Made by a program: the position numbers and the translations under genes
Assembly (NCBI GenBank): GCA_947445035.1
Contig: CANFCK010000006.1
Location: 1-64,000, forward strand
DNA length: 64,000 bases
Origin: Deltaproteobacteria bacterium
Lineage (GTDB): Bacteria; Myxococcota_A; UBA796; SXON01
Direction: 5' to 3'
The notes under the pieces: model-generated
What the model saw: only the letters and a program-made list of their open reading frames with translations
The model's database searches: none
What the model was told of the DNA's origin: nothing
Shown here: in pieces, positions 24,303 to 34,330 of the stretch
Position numbering within the stretch: position 1 is the first letter of the stretch
Layout of the letters: each line of letters opens with the position of its first letter

Positions 24303-26914
24303 AGTTAGCCGTGGTCGGGGCGGCCGAGCACAATCTGCGCGGTGTGGACGTGCAGATCGAGCATGGCTCCCTCACGGTGATCTGTGGGGTGAGCGGCTCC
24401 GGGAAGACGTCGTTGGCCTTCGACACCCTCCACGCCGAGTCGCAACGCCGCTTCGTAGAGTCGATGACCTCATGGGTCCGCGCCCAAGTCGGCCAGGCCC
24501 CGCGGCCGGCGTACGAGCAGATGACGGGTCTGCTTCCGAGCATCGGGGTGGCGCAGCGCGGACCCGGCTCGGCGAGCGTGCGGGCAACCGTCGCGACTTC
24601 CGGGGAGCTCTACGACCTGTTCCGGGTGCTGTACGCCCGCGCCGGGACCTTGCACTGTCCAGCCTGTGGCGAGGCCGTTGTCGCCACCACGGTCGACACC
24701 ATCGTGGGAACGTTGGCGGGCCTTCCCGAGGGCACCCCGCTCACCATCCTCGCCCGGGTGGCGAAGGGACGGACGACGCCGCTGGCGCCGTTTTTCTCGG
24801 ACCTCGCCCGGCAGGGATTTTTGCGGGGGCGGGTGGACGGGGCCGCGGTCATGTTCGATGAGCCCGCGCCGACCACGCCGGGACCCCATGACGTGGAGCT
24901 GGTCGTCGACCGGATGAAGGTCTCCGACGAGCGACGTGAACGGCTCCAGGAGGCGGTCGCCACCGCGCTCCGCGCTGGCCGAGGGGTGCTTTCCGTGGAG
25001 GCCGCGGACGCCACGCTGCATTTTGCCACCCGTCCCATCTGCCCGCGTTGCGAGCGCGAGCTGCCGGCCCTTTCGCCTCGTTTGTTCTCGTTCAACAGTC
25101 CGGTTGGCGCCTGTCGTTCTTGCCAGGGCGTCGGCCAGGTGGTCGAGATCGAGGAGTCGGGCCTCGTCGATCCGATGCGGTCGCTCGCCGAAGGGGCCGT
25201 CCTCACCTGGAGCGAGGCCAACCGGGCGCTGATGTTGCGGTGGGCGGAGAAGGCCGGGATCGCCCATGATATTCCCTGGTCGGCGCTCCCGTGGGAGGCG
25301 CGCGACCGCCTTTTGCACGGGGACAACGGCACCGAGGGCATCGTCGCGACCGCCCGCAAGCGGCCCGACGACCGCTGGACCCGGGAAAAGCCGTGCCCCG
25401 CGTGCTTCGGCGCCCGCCTCTCGCCCGAGGCACGTGCGGTGCGCTGTGCCGGGCGCACGCTCCCCGCACGATTGGCGCTCCCGGTGGCGGAGGGCCTGGC
25501 CGCGCTGGCGGAGGTTCCTCGAACGCTGGTGACCACGCCGGTGCTTGAAGAGTTGGAGCGCCGCTTGTCTTTCCTGCTCAGGGTCGGGTTGGACTACATC
25601 ACGCTCGATCGCGCGGCGACGACGTTGTCGGGGGGTGAATGGCAGCGGCTTCGATTGGGTGCGCAAATCGGAAACCAACTCAGCGGCGTTTTGTATGTGC
25701 TCGACGAGCCGACCGCCGGACTCCACCCCCACGACACGGAGCGGCTTCTGGGCTTGCTGCGAGAGCTCTGTCAACTGGGCAACACCGTGCTTGTCGTCGA
25801 GCACGACCCGATGGTGCTGGACGTCGCCGATCATGTCATCGAGGTCGGTCCAGGCGCGGGCGCAGAGGGTGGGCGGGTGGTATTTTCGGGGACTCCTGAA
25901 CAGTTGCGGCAGGCCGCGACGCTGACCGGAAGGTGGCTCCGCGGAGAGGCCGAGGTCGCGCTCCACGCCCGCCTCACGCCCCGGGCCGTCCTCCGCTTGG
26001 AGGGCCTCGCCGGCCGGTGGTTGCGCGGCGACGCCGAGCTGCCTCTGGGTGTGCTCGCGGTGGTGACTGGCCCCAGCGGTTCCGGGAAGTCGTCGCTGGT
26101 CTTCGATACCCTCGCGCCCGCGCTCACCGATCGGGTCGGTCTGCCGTTGGCGCGGCTCGTGGGGCGCGAGCGCGTCACCCGGGTGGTCAACGTCGATGGC
26201 AGCCCGTTGGCCAAGGCGGGGCGCTCCACGGTCGCGACCGCAACCCGTGTGTTCGAGACCATCCGCCAACTCTACGCGCGCACGCCTGAAGCGAAGGCTC
26301 GTGGTTTCGGGCCGGAGCGCTTTTCTACAGCCGTCGCGGGAGGGCGCTGCGAGGCCTGCCAGGGGGAAGGCGCCCGTCGGGTTGCGATGCACGTCCTTCC
26401 CGATGTGGTGGTTCCTTGCGAAGTGTGCGAGGGCCGACGCTTTGACGAGGCGACGCTCTCGGTCACCTGGAAGGGCCACAGCGTCGCGGACGTGCTCGCC
26501 GGGAGCGTCCGGACCGCGCGGACGTTGTTCGGCAGCGTCCCGACGATCGCCGGCGTGCTCGAAACCCTCGACGCCCTTGGGTTGGGGTACCTGCCCCTCG
26601 GTCAGGGGGTGGACAGCCTGTCTGGCGGCGAAGCACAGAGGTTGAAGCTTGCGAGGGAGCTGGGAAAGCCAGGCGAAGTCGAGGGCACATTGTATTTGTT
26701 GGACGAGCCTTCGGTTGGCTTACATCCCGCGGACGTCGCGGTTCTGGTGGAGGCCTTGCGACGGCTGGTGACGATGGGCGGGAGCGTGATCGCGGTGGAG
26801 CACGACCCGATTTTCATCGGCGCCTGTGATTGGGAAGTGCGGATGGGGCCGGGTGCCGGCGCGGCCGGGGGGCGGGTCGTCGCGTCCGGAGCGCGCTTGG
26901 CGTCGGTCCCATGA
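24299..26914 (+). CDS. UvrA-family excinuclease ATPase, short form
   Basis: An 871-residue tandem ABC ATPase. The first Walker A is GVSGSGKT (30-37) and the second GPSGSGKS near residue 597. Signature motifs LSGGEWQRLRL and LSGGEAQRLKL are followed by LDEPTAGLHP and LDEPSVGLHP. Zinc-finger cysteines are visible in CPACGEAV, CPRCEREL, ACRSCQGVG, CPACFGARL and CEACQGEG/CEVCEGRRF. UvrA dimers recognise bulky DNA lesions and load UvrB. At 871 residues it is shorter than typical UvrA (about 940), and the 'GLLPSIGVAQRG' block is divergent from canonical 'GLSPAISIDQK'. It may be a UvrA paralogue (UvrA2-like) with altered UvrB binding, perhaps for damage tolerance or drug resistance. ATGA overlaps flank it on both sides. 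Confidence 0.9.
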   Translation: MKLAVVGAAEHNLRGVDVQIEHGSLTVICGVSGSGKTSLAFDTLHAESQRRFVESMTSWVRAQVGQAPRPAYEQMTGLLPSIGVAQRGPGSASVRATVATSGELYDLFRVLYARAGTLHCPACGEAVVATTVDTIVGTLAGLPEGTPLTILARVAKGRTTPLAPFFSDLARQGFLRGRVDGAAVMFDEPAPTTPGPHDVELVVDRMKVSDERRERLQEAVATALRAGRGVLSVEAADATLHFATRPICPRCERELPALSPRLFSFNSPVGACRSCQGVGQVVEIEESGLVDPMRSLAEGAVLTWSEANRALMLRWAEKAGIAHDIPWSALPWEARDRLLHGDNGTEGIVATARKRPDDRWTREKPCPACFGARLSPEARAVRCAGRTLPARLALPVAEGLAALAEVPRTLVTTPVLEELERRLSFLLRVGLDYITLDRAATTLSGGEWQRLRLGAQIGNQLSGVLYVLDEPTAGLHPHDTERLLGLLRELCQLGNTVLVVEHDPMVLDVADHVIEVGPGAGAEGGRVVFSGTPEQLRQAATLTGRWLRGEAEVALHARLTPRAVLRLEGLAGRWLRGDAELPLGVLAVVTGPSGSGKSSLVFDTLAPALTDRVGLPLARLVGRERVTRVVNVDGSPLAKAGRSTVATATRVFETIRQLYARTPEAKARGFGPERFSTAVAGGRCEACQGEGARRVAMHVLPDVVVPCEVCEGRRFDEATLSVTWKGHSVADVLAGSVRTARTLFGSVPTIAGVLETLDALGLGYLPLGQGVDSLSGGEAQRLKLARELGKPGEVEGTLYLLDEPSVGLHPADVAVLVEALRRLVTMGGSVIAVEHDPIFIGACDWEVRMGPGAGAAGGRVVASGARLASVP

Positions 26915-27693
26915 TGTGGCTGTGGCTGGCGGTGGGCTGCGACGGCTGCTCGTCGCCGCCGTCGCCGTCGCGTCCTGTCGTGATCGGTCCGACGCTCTCT
27001 GTGCTGACGTACAACGTGAACTTCGAGCGCGAGGACCCCGCTACCATCGAAGCGATCGTGGGTGCCGACGCCGATCTGGTGCTGCTCCAAGAGACGACGC
27101 CAGGGTGGGAGGCGGCGATCCGCGCCCGGCTCGGCGACCGCTACCCGCACATCGAGTTTCGCGACCACCTCCCCGATGGGGGGATGGCCGTGTTGGCGAA
27201 GGCGCCCTTTGTGTCGTTGCCCGGACTCGTGTCACCCGTCGGCGGCTTTCCGGCGTGGTGTCTGGACGCGGAATCCCCGGTGGGTCGGCTCCGCGTGCTG
27301 CATGCCCACCTGCATCCGCCGCTGGACGAAAACGGGCTGTTCACGGGGTACTTCACCACGACGGGGTTGCGCGCGACGGAGCTGCGAAGCCACGTCTCCT
27401 GTTTTGAGGGGGGTCCCGATGTCGTGGCGGGGGACCTCAACGAGGAGGTGGGCGACGCGGTGGACGTTTTGGTCGACGCTGGGTTTTTTGACGCCGCGTC
27501 GGCCTTCGCTCCGGTGACGCGCACGTGGGCGTGGCAGCTGGAGTGGTGGGAGTTGACGGGTCGGCCCGATCATGTGTTTTCTACCGGAGGGCTTTTTCCA
27601 GTTGAGGTCGAGGTCATCGAAGCGGGCGCCTCGGACCATCGGCCGCTGCGCGTGGTTTTGGGGCGGTCTGCGCGCGCTGCGGGCGCGCCTTGA
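26911..27693 (+). CDS. Endonuclease/exonuclease/phosphatase (EEP)-fold lipoprotein
   Basis: A 260-residue protein from ATG 26911, which overlaps the uvrA-like stop (ATGA). MMWLWLAVGCDGC is a very short hydrophobic leader with a candidate lipidated Cys10. EEP-fold motifs follow in order: LSVLTYNVNFE (metal-binding Asn), LVLLQETTPGW (catalytic Glu), VLHAHLHPP (His), VVAGDLNEEVG (GDxN) and a C-terminal GASDHRPLRVVL (SDHxP). All residues needed for metal-dependent phosphodiester hydrolysis are present. The substrate could be extracellular DNA, phospholipid or a sugar phosphate. Surface or periplasmic location is inferred from the leader. Confidence 0.85.
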   Translation: MMWLWLAVGCDGCSSPPSPSRPVVIGPTLSVLTYNVNFEREDPATIEAIVGADADLVLLQETTPGWEAAIRARLGDRYPHIEFRDHLPDGGMAVLAKAPFVSLPGLVSPVGGFPAWCLDAESPVGRLRVLHAHLHPPLDENGLFTGYFTTTGLRATELRSHVSCFEGGPDVVAGDLNEEVGDAVDVLVDAGFFDAASAFAPVTRTWAWQLEWWELTGRPDHVFSTGGLFPVEVEVIEAGASDHRPLRVVLGRSARAAGAP

Positions 27694-28160
27694 CACGGAT
27701 CCTGCGTGCCTTCGCGGCGCTTGCGGCGGTTGTCGCGACAGTGGCAGCAACCGCCGTGACCCACTTTCCGGGGCCACGCGCGTTTGCGGACGAGGCCGAT
27801 CGTGCCGTGGTGCGCGGGGCGTGGGAGGGTGCCCGCGACGCCGCGCGGCGGATGCCAGATGTGCCGGCCTGGCTCGACCCGTTAGTCTCGGACAAGACCA
27901 TCCATGTTCTGGTTTTCGGGGTGCCGGCCTTCTGTTGGGCGCTAACATTGGGCCGGCGGCTGCCGGCCCGGGTCGGGTGGCTGCTGCTGGCCCTTGCCGG
28001 GTGGGCCAGCCTCGACGAAGGGAGCCAGGCGCTCCTTGGTCGCGACGGCGAGTGGCTGGATTGGGTCGCCAATCTGGTGGGCGTGGGGTTAGGGGTTTTC
28101 ATGGGGTGGGGGGTGGCGTGGATCGCCGGCAGGGTGGCGAGCGCGCTGCGGGCCGGGTGA
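27690..28160 (+). CDS. VanZ-like membrane protein
   Basis: A 156-residue protein from a TTG start overlapping the EEP gene stop (TTGA), with an N-terminal hydrophobic helix and three more membrane segments. LVSDKTIHVLVFGVPAFCWALTL and GWASLDEGSQALLGRDGEWLDWVANLVGVGLGVFMGW match the VanZ-like pattern (sDKxxHxxxf, DExxQ, R...DwxaNxxGxxxG). The function of VanZ-like proteins outside glycopeptide-resistance clusters is unknown. It is the last gene of the five-gene run. Confidence 0.8.
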   Translation: MTRILRAFAALAAVVATVAATAVTHFPGPRAFADEADRAVVRGAWEGARDAARRMPDVPAWLDPLVSDKTIHVLVFGVPAFCWALTLGRRLPARVGWLLLALAGWASLDEGSQALLGRDGEWLDWVANLVGVGLGVFMGWGVAWIAGRVASALRAG

Positions 28161-28727
28161 GGGGCGGCTACGGCGACGAGCACATCGGGGCGCCGCATAT
28201 GGCCAATCAGGCGACCGGCTCTCGCTGCCCGGGGGGGGGCTCCTCACCCCATGCGCAACGGGAGAAATCCGGCTGCTGGCGGCGCCTCTTCGCGCGGTGG
28301 TGTGGGCGTCTCCATGGGATTCAGAAGGTTGTATGGTGGTCCGGGCGGCGACGGGTCCGAACAGGAGCCCCCAGCCGACACGTTGACTCTCGTCGCGCGA
28401 GGGGTGCCGCGTCACCCATCGCGCAAGGAGAGCGACTTGTCGCGACGGGTCGTCCGTTCGCAGCTTCGGCCGCTGGGGGCCGGCGGTCGCGTCGCTCACG
28501 GCCCCGAAACCCGTGTCGTTGAGGAGGATGCCGGTCGTCCCACCAGCGGGGCCGCCCATCCAGCGAACGCCGGAATTCAGCCGCGTGGCCGCCGTAGCCG
28601 GTGATACACGGCGACACAGGGCGCGATACACGCAGGAATGCGCACTGCCTCCGCTCAAGAACGCGGTGGCATCCTGGCCCCGAGCCCGGGCTCATCAGGT
28701 TAGCTCCGCCGCGGAGGCCAAGGCGCC
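28161..28727. other. 567-bp gap upstream of prs with no recognisable gene
   Basis: No open frame here reads like protein. Candidate frames on both strands are Arg/Gly/Pro-rich without motifs. It contains a nine-G run at 28231-28239, two copies of GATACACG about 22 bp apart (around 28603 and 28625), and a GGAGG ribosome-binding site just upstream of prs. No tRNA, tmRNA or RNase P hallmark was seen. It may hold the prs promoter and leader plus decayed sequence. Confidence 0.5.
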
Positions 28728-29666
28728 ATGGAGATACGACTTTTTGCCGGCAATGCCAACCCAGCGCAGGCGCGCACCATTGCCGAGCACCTGGGCTGCC
28801 CGCTTGGTGCGGTGCGGGTCAACCGCTTCTCAGACGGGGAAATCCAGGTCGAGATCGACGAAAATGTTCGCGGTCGCGACGTCTATCTCGTTCAGCCCAC
28901 CTCCCGACCCGCCAACGACCACATCATGGAGCTCTTGGTGATGGCCGATGCGTGCAAACGCGCCAGCGCCGGTCGCGTGACGGCGGTCATTCCGTACTAT
29001 GGCTACTCGCGTCAGGATCGGAAGGTGGCCCCCCGCGCGCCGATCACCGCGAAGCTCATTGCGGACCTCATCCAGACCGCCGGTATCAACCGCGTCGTCA
29101 CCATGGACCTGCACGCCGGCCAGATACAGGGCTTCTTCGACATCCCGGTCGACAACCTCTATGGTGGCCCCACCCTCTCCGAGCACGTCCTCCATAGCGT
29201 TGACACCAAGCAGTGTGTTGTGGTGAGTCCGGATGCCGGCGGCGTCGAACGCGCGCGGGCTTTTGCCAAGCGCATCGGCGCCACGATCGCCATCATCGAC
29301 AAACGACGCAGCGGCCCCAACAAGTCGGAGGTGCTGCACCTGATCGGCGAAGTGCGCGACCGCACCGCGATCATCGTTGATGACATGATCGACACGGCGG
29401 GAACGCTCCAGAAGGCGGCCCAGGCCGTTCAGGAAAACGGCGCCACGGCGGTCTATGCAGTCGCGACCCACGCCGTGCTCAGTGGCCCCGCGGTCGAGCG
29501 CATCAACGAGAGCGTACTCAAGAAGGTGTTCGTGACCGACACCATCCCGCTGATGGCCGAGGCCGCCGCGTGCGAGAAGATCTCGGTGGTTTCGGTCGGA
29601 CGCGTGCTCGCGGAGGCCATTCGCAGCATCCACAGCAACGACTCGGTTTCGAGGTTGTTCAGGTAG
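28728..29666 (+). CDS. prs: Ribose-phosphate pyrophosphokinase
   Basis: A 312-residue cytosolic enzyme making PRPP from ribose-5-phosphate and ATP for purine, pyrimidine, histidine, tryptophan and NAD synthesis. Motifs present: NRFSDGEIQVEIDENVRG, the ATP-loop QPTSRPANDHIMELL, the flexible catalytic loop YGYSRQDRKVAPRAPI, TMDLHAGQIQGFF (metal-binding His), SPDAGGVERARAFAK, and the PRPP loop IIVDDMIDTAGTL. Length and order match class I bacterial Prs. The ATG at 28728 has a strong GGAGG 9-12 nt upstream. It converges on parE with a 69-bp spacer. Confidence 0.97.
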   Translation: MEIRLFAGNANPAQARTIAEHLGCPLGAVRVNRFSDGEIQVEIDENVRGRDVYLVQPTSRPANDHIMELLVMADACKRASAGRVTAVIPYYGYSRQDRKVAPRAPITAKLIADLIQTAGINRVVTMDLHAGQIQGFFDIPVDNLYGGPTLSEHVLHSVDTKQCVVVSPDAGGVERARAFAKRIGATIAIIDKRRSGPNKSEVLHLIGEVRDRTAIIVDDMIDTAGTLQKAAQAVQENGATAVYAVATHAVLSGPAVERINESVLKKVFVTDTIPLMAEAAACEKISVVSVGRVLAEAIRSIHSNDSVSRLFR

Positions 29667-29735
29667 GGGCGCCGCTCAGGTTACAGTCGCGAGCGCAAGC
29701 ACCGGCGGAATCAGGGCCGGCAGTAGCCGCCCACC

Positions 29736-31646
29736 CTACGCATCCAAATCGTCAACCTCCGGCCCCGCTTCCATGATCGCGTGGTACCGCGGCGCGGCGT
29801 CCTTCCCCATGAGGTCGGAGATGACCCGATCGGTCGAGACCGCCTCGCCCTCGGGCACCTGCACCCGCAAGAGCCGCCGCTTCTTGGGGTCAAGCGTGGT
29901 CTCGTACAGTACTTTGGGCGGCATCTCGCCGAGGCCCTTGAATCGGCTGATCTCGGGTTGGGCGCGGGGTGGTAGTTTCTTGAGCACCCGCTCCTTCTCG
30001 CGGTCATCGATCGCCCAGTGGGTCGTGTGGCCGACGTCGATGCGGTACAGCGGCGGCTGCGCAAGATAAAGATAACCTCCGGCGAGCAATTCCGGCATGT
30101 ATCGATAGAAGAAGGTGAGTAACAACGTGGCGATGTGGTGACCGTCCACGTCGGCATCCATGAGCAGGACAATCTTGTGGTAGCGCAGCCGCTCCATGTT
30201 GATGTCTTTGCCGATGCCACAACCCAAGGCACTGACGATATCCGACAGCTCTTTGTTCTCCAGTAGTTTCTTCAGGCCCGCCTGTTCCGTGTTGAGTACC
30301 TTGCCGCGCAACGGAAGGATCGCCTGGGTTTCCCGATCACGACCCTGCTTGGCTGAGCCACCGGCGCTGTCGCCTTCGACGATGAACAGCTCGGTGCCGG
30401 CCGGATCGCTCGACGAGCAGTCAGCAAGCTTTCCGGGAAGGACCGAGCGGGAGTTGACCGGGGACTTCCGCCGAACATTGTCTTCGGCGCTGCGACTGGC
30501 CATGCGCGCGCGGGCCGCTTGGATGACGCGGCTGACCACGAGGTCGGCGATCGTTCGGTTGGTGTTGAGGTACTGTTCGAGCGCACCGCGGATGGCGCTC
30601 TCCACGATGCCGCGCATCTCGGGGTTGTTGAGCTTGTCTTTGGTCTGACCCTGGAACTGCGGCTCGGCCATGAAAACACTGGTGACACAAACGATGCCCT
30701 CGCGAATGTCTTCCGCCTGAAGGACAATGCCGCGGGGCTGGAGCTCGTGCGTCTCGATGTAGGTGCGTACGGCACGGGTGATCGCGTCGCGTGCGCCTTG
30801 TTCGTGGGTGCCCCCGTTGCCGGTGGGGATGCCGTTGGCGTAGCTTGCGAACAACTCACGGGTGCCGTCGGTCCACAAGAGCGCCAACTCAACGCGCACG
30901 CCGTTCTGTTTGGTGGTGTAGAACGGCTCGGCGAGGATTGGAATTCGGGCGTTTCGTTTGGCCAACGCAAGCGACCAGTCGCGGATGCCTCCGTCGTGTT
31001 TGAACTCTTCGTTGGTGCCGGCCATCTCGTCTTTTAGGACGATGCGCAGCCCCTTGTGGATGTAGGAGATGACCTCCAGCCGGTCGCGCACGCGGTCGGA
31101 TTCGAACCCCAGGTTCTCACCAAAAATCTCGGTGTCGGGGCGGAACTTGATGGTGGTGCCCGAGCCCCGCGCGTCGCCCACCCGGTCGAGCCCGGTCCGG
31201 GCCTTGCCGCGCCGGAAGCTCATCCGATATTCGGCGCCGCCGCGACGGACGGTGGCGACCAGCTCTTCGGAAAGCGCGTTGACGACACTGCTGCCGACGC
31301 CGTGGAGCCCGCCAGAGGCGGAGTACGCCTTGTTGTCGAACTTGCCGCCCGCGTGCAGGGTGCAGAGAATCACCTCAAGCGTGGGGCGTTTGGCCTTGGG
31401 GTGGATGTCGACGGGAATGCCGCGGCCGTTGTCGGTCACGGTGGCGGTCCGGCCGTCCGCGTGGAGGGTGACGTGGATGAGCGAGGCGTGGCCGTTCATC
31501 GCCTCGTCGACGGAATTGTCCACGATCTCCCACAATAGGTGGTGGAAACCGTCGGCCCCGGTGCCGCCGATGTACATGCCGGGGCGCTTGCGGACGGGGT
31601 CGAGTCCTTCGAGGATCTGGATGTCGCTGCCGCTGTACTCGGCCAT
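29736..31646 (-). CDS. parE: Type IIA DNA topoisomerase B subunit (topoisomerase IV ParE or short GyrB)
   Basis: A 636-residue GHKL ATPase/TOPRIM subunit. N-terminal GLDPVRKRPGMYIGGTG, VDNSVDEAMNG (ATP-Mg Asn/Glu), DNGRGIPVDIHP and GGLHGVGSSVVNALS form the ATPase site. TOPRIM motifs are FIVEGDSAGGSAKQGRD and LMDADVDGHHI. PLRGKVLNTEQA is the quinolone region. The C-terminal FKGLGEMPPKVLYETTLDP is intact. There is no ~165-residue insertion as in E. coli GyrB; the length fits ParE. The parE/parC assignment rests on length and on the linked A subunit lacking a GyrA box. It is transcribed after parC with 3 bp between genes, and a GGGAGG site precedes its ATG. Confidence 0.9.
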   Translation of the reverse strand: MAEYSGSDIQILEGLDPVRKRPGMYIGGTGADGFHHLLWEIVDNSVDEAMNGHASLIHVTLHADGRTATVTDNGRGIPVDIHPKAKRPTLEVILCTLHAGGKFDNKAYSASGGLHGVGSSVVNALSEELVATVRRGGAEYRMSFRRGKARTGLDRVGDARGSGTTIKFRPDTEIFGENLGFESDRVRDRLEVISYIHKGLRIVLKDEMAGTNEEFKHDGGIRDWSLALAKRNARIPILAEPFYTTKQNGVRVELALLWTDGTRELFASYANGIPTGNGGTHEQGARDAITRAVRTYIETHELQPRGIVLQAEDIREGIVCVTSVFMAEPQFQGQTKDKLNNPEMRGIVESAIRGALEQYLNTNRTIADLVVSRVIQAARARMASRSAEDNVRRKSPVNSRSVLPGKLADCSSSDPAGTELFIVEGDSAGGSAKQGRDRETQAILPLRGKVLNTEQAGLKKLLENKELSDIVSALGCGIGKDINMERLRYHKIVLLMDADVDGHHIATLLLTFFYRYMPELLAGGYLYLAQPPLYRIDVGHTTHWAIDDREKERVLKKLPPRAQPEISRFKGLGEMPPKVLYETTLDPKKRRLLRVQVPEGEAVSTDRVISDLMGKDAAPRYHAIMEAGPEVDDLDA

Positions 31647-31649
31647 GGG

Positions 31650-33977
31650 CTAGGCCTCCCCGTCGGTGGTGGGTTTGCCCAGCGCGATCTCGGGGGGGCG
31701 CTTCCACACCGCGAAGGAGCCTCTTCGGAAGAGCTGCGAGCCACGAGCCCCGCGTGCGCCGCCGTACTTCTTGCCGTTGATCACTTCTTCTCGCCCGAGT
31801 TGCGTGAGCACTGAGAGTCCGCCGTCGCGACCGGAGTGAAGCTCGAAAGCAAAAACGGTGTCCTCGTCCCGCAGCTTCAGCGCCATCACGCCCTTTCCCG
31901 CACCTTTGAGGATGGGAATCTCGGCAACCGCGAACGCGAGCACGTTGCCCAGGGTGCTGGCGAGACACACGCACTCGTCGCTGCTGTGACTGACGTAGGC
32001 GGCCAACACCTGGTCGGTGGGGCCATCGAGGCGCATGAGCGTGCGGCCGTTGCGATTGCTGGCCTCGGCGACCATCGCCACCGGCATGCGCACGACCTTT
32101 CCGGCCCGCGATACCGCGACGAAGTAGGGTGGCGGCGGATCATCACCGAGTACGAGCGTGGTCTGGGCGGGGGCGACGGGGAGGTTGCGGGCGTCGTGGG
32201 AGAGGACGCCAACCACCCGTTCCCCATCGGCAAAGGCGAAGAACTTCTGAATCGGCTCACCATAGCCGGTGGTCGCCGGCAGCCCGTCCACCCGCAGCGA
32301 GTACGCCATGCCGTGGCTGGTGAACAGGGTGAGCATGTGCCGCGTGGAGCTACGCAGCGCCCAGCCGATGCTGTCGCCCTCGCGCACGCGGACCTTTTCG
32401 ACCCCGGTGATGGTGCCTTGCCGCTTGATCCAGCCGTCGCGCGTCACGACGACCACCGCGTCTTCTGACACGAGGTAGGCGTCCTCGGTGTAGACGACGG
32501 CCGCCGTCTCGACCCCGATGCGGGTGCGCCGGGGCTCGCCGTATTGGGTGCGGATGTTGCCCAGCTCTTCTTTGACCACGTCGCGCAGCGCCTGACGGCT
32601 GCCGACGATCGCGGCGAGGCGCTCGGCGGCGGCGCGCTTTTCGCCCAGCTCCTCTTGAATGACGAGGACTTCGAGCTTGGCGAGTCGGTAGAGCTTCAAT
32701 TCCAGGATCGCGTCGGCCTGCACGTCGTCGAGCCCGAAGCCGAGCATGAGCTTTTCGGCGGCGTCACGGCGACCTTCCGAGGCGCGGATGATCCGGATCG
32801 CCTCGTCGAGGCAGTCGAAGATCTTGGCGAAGCCTTCGAGGATGTGGATGCGGTCACGCAGACGCGCGAGCTCGTACTCCAGGCGGCGCCGCACCGTCTC
32901 GATGCGGAAGTCCAGCCAGTGCTGGAGCATGCGCTTGAGGTCCAGGCGTTCGGGAGCGGCGGCCTCCGGGTTTGTGGTGGGCACCAGCGCGGTCATGTTC
33001 ACGTGGATCGAGTCTTCGAGGCGCGTGTGCTTGTAAAGGAAGGCCAACGCCGCGTTTTCGTCCCCAGCCTGCCGCAGCTCCAAAACCACGCGCACGATGT
33101 CGGTGCTTTCGTCGCGGACGTCGGTGATCTGCGGGAGCTTCTTCTGGACGACCAGGTCCCCGATCTCTTCGACCATCTTGGCCTTGTTGACACCGTAGGG
33201 CACCGAGTTGATGATCACGAAGTGTTTTCGGCCTTTCTGCTCGGTTTCCCACGTGCCGCGCACCTTGACCGTACCGTGTCCCAGCTCGTAGAGTTGGTGC
33301 AGCTCGTCGGCGCCGGTGATGATCTCGCCCCCGGTGGGCAGGTCGGGCCCCTTGACCTTGCGGCAAAGCTGCGCGATGGAGGTGTCCGGGTGCTCCAGAA
33401 GCACGAGGCAGGCGTCGATCACCTCGCGCAGGTTGTGGGGGGGGATGTTGGTCGCCATGCCGACGGCGATGCCCTCGCTCCCGTTGACGAGCAGATTCGG
33501 AAACTGTGCCGGCAGCACCACCGGTTCGGTGTTTTGGCCGTCGTAGGTCTTGCGCGTGTCGACCGTGTTCTGCTTGAGCTCGGACAGAAGCTCCACGGCG
33601 ATGGCGGTGAGCTTGGCCTCGGTGTAGCGATACGCCGCCGCATTGTCGCCGTCGATACTGCCAAAGTTACCCTGGCCGTCCACCAATGGGTGCCGGAGCG
33701 AGAACGGCTGCGCCATGCGCACCAGCGCCTCGTAGACCGAGCTGTCCCCGTGCGGGTGGTACTTTCCCAGTACGTCCCCGACGATGGCCGCGCACTTCTT
33801 GTAGCGCGCCTCAGGGGTGAGCTTCTGGTCGTGGAACATCGCATACAGGATGCGACGGTGCACGGGCTTGAGGCCGTCGCGCACATCCGGCAGCGCTCGA
33901 GCCTTGATGACGCTGAGCGCATAGCTGAGGTACCGGCGGCGCGCGGCCTCGGCAAGGGAGGTGGTCTGGAGGTCCAT
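31650..33977 (-). CDS. parC: Type IIA DNA topoisomerase A subunit (topoisomerase IV ParC-like)
   Basis: A 775-residue cleavage-rejoining subunit. The catalytic tyrosine is Tyr118 in AAAYRYTE. The quinolone-resistance region [17 protein letters not shown] has Ser79 and Glu83, the ParC-like Ser/Glu pattern. [33 protein letters not shown] and GGEIITG are family blocks, followed by a coiled-coil arm and a C-terminal six-bladed pinwheel of beta blades. No QRRGGKG GyrA box is visible in the C-terminal domain, consistent with topoisomerase IV, which decatenates sister chromosomes. Upstream at about 34040 a minus-strand GATATAGC could be its -10 region. It forms a two-gene operon with parE. Confidence 0.9.
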   Translation of the reverse strand: MDLQTTSLAEAARRRYLSYALSVIKARALPDVRDGLKPVHRRILYAMFHDQKLTPEARYKKCAAIVGDVLGKYHPHGDSSVYEALVRMAQPFSLRHPLVDGQGNFGSIDGDNAAAYRYTEAKLTAIAVELLSELKQNTVDTRKTYDGQNTEPVVLPAQFPNLLVNGSEGIAVGMATNIPPHNLREVIDACLVLLEHPDTSIAQLCRKVKGPDLPTGGEIITGADELHQLYELGHGTVKVRGTWETEQKGRKHFVIINSVPYGVNKAKMVEEIGDLVVQKKLPQITDVRDESTDIVRVVLELRQAGDENAALAFLYKHTRLEDSIHVNMTALVPTTNPEAAAPERLDLKRMLQHWLDFRIETVRRRLEYELARLRDRIHILEGFAKIFDCLDEAIRIIRASEGRRDAAEKLMLGFGLDDVQADAILELKLYRLAKLEVLVIQEELGEKRAAAERLAAIVGSRQALRDVVKEELGNIRTQYGEPRRTRIGVETAAVVYTEDAYLVSEDAVVVVTRDGWIKRQGTITGVEKVRVREGDSIGWALRSSTRHMLTLFTSHGMAYSLRVDGLPATTGYGEPIQKFFAFADGERVVGVLSHDARNLPVAPAQTTLVLGDDPPPPYFVAVSRAGKVVRMPVAMVAEASNRNGRTLMRLDGPTDQVLAAYVSHSSDECVCLASTLGNVLAFAVAEIPILKGAGKGVMALKLRDEDTVFAFELHSGRDGGLSVLTQLGREEVINGKKYGGARGARGSQLFRRGSFAVWKRPPEIALGKPTTDGEA

Positions 33978-34056
33978 GCGGCGCCGTGGGAGGGGCAGGG
34001 GGCTGCGGCCCGGGAGGACCGCGAGGGGACGCCTGCTATATCACAGCCCGCACCGC

Positions 34057-34330
34057 CTACGAAGGGGGCAACGCCTGGAGCCACGCGATCGTGTCGTCCG
34101 CGACCTCTTCCCATCCGGGTTGCTGCACAATCCAGTGGGTCCGTCCGGGGTACTCTTTCAGGGTGACGGGGGCGGCCGACCCCTTTTGGAGCCGGTGGGT
34201 GGCGCGCACCATCGACGCGCTGACGGTGCGATCCAGAAGGCCCGCCGCGAGCAGGAGCGGTTGAGTGCGGCGCGTCGGATCCAGGGCCAAGAGCTTGGTG
34301 AACGGAGCGTTGGCGCCTTGCGCACGAGCG
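34057..34330 (-). pseudogene. C-terminal remnant of an alpha/beta hydrolase
   Basis: About 90 residues in one open frame. They read through NAPFTKLLALDP, then RTQPLLLAAGLLDRTVSASM, VTLKEYPGRTHWIVQQPG and AWLQALPPS before a stop. PLLLxxGxxDRTV carries the acid loop (Asp) and PGRTHW the catalytic His of the alpha/beta-hydrolase fold. The nucleophile elbow and the N-terminal two thirds are absent. Going upstream, the frame meets the 3' end of the CotH gene, which stops at 34331. A deletion or insertion seems to have joined the CotH gene to the middle of a hydrolase gene. Confidence 0.6.

Noticed and set aside
28251..28604. 117-codon plus-strand ORF in the prs upstream gap
   Set aside because: Arg/Gly/Pro-rich composition without motifs, and a comparable open frame runs antisense; typical of GC-rich non-coding sequence.
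29702..29720. CCGGC/GCCGG inverted repeat between prs and parE as a terminator
   Set aside because: Only a 5-bp stem with a 9-nt loop and no T-run on either strand; too weak to call.
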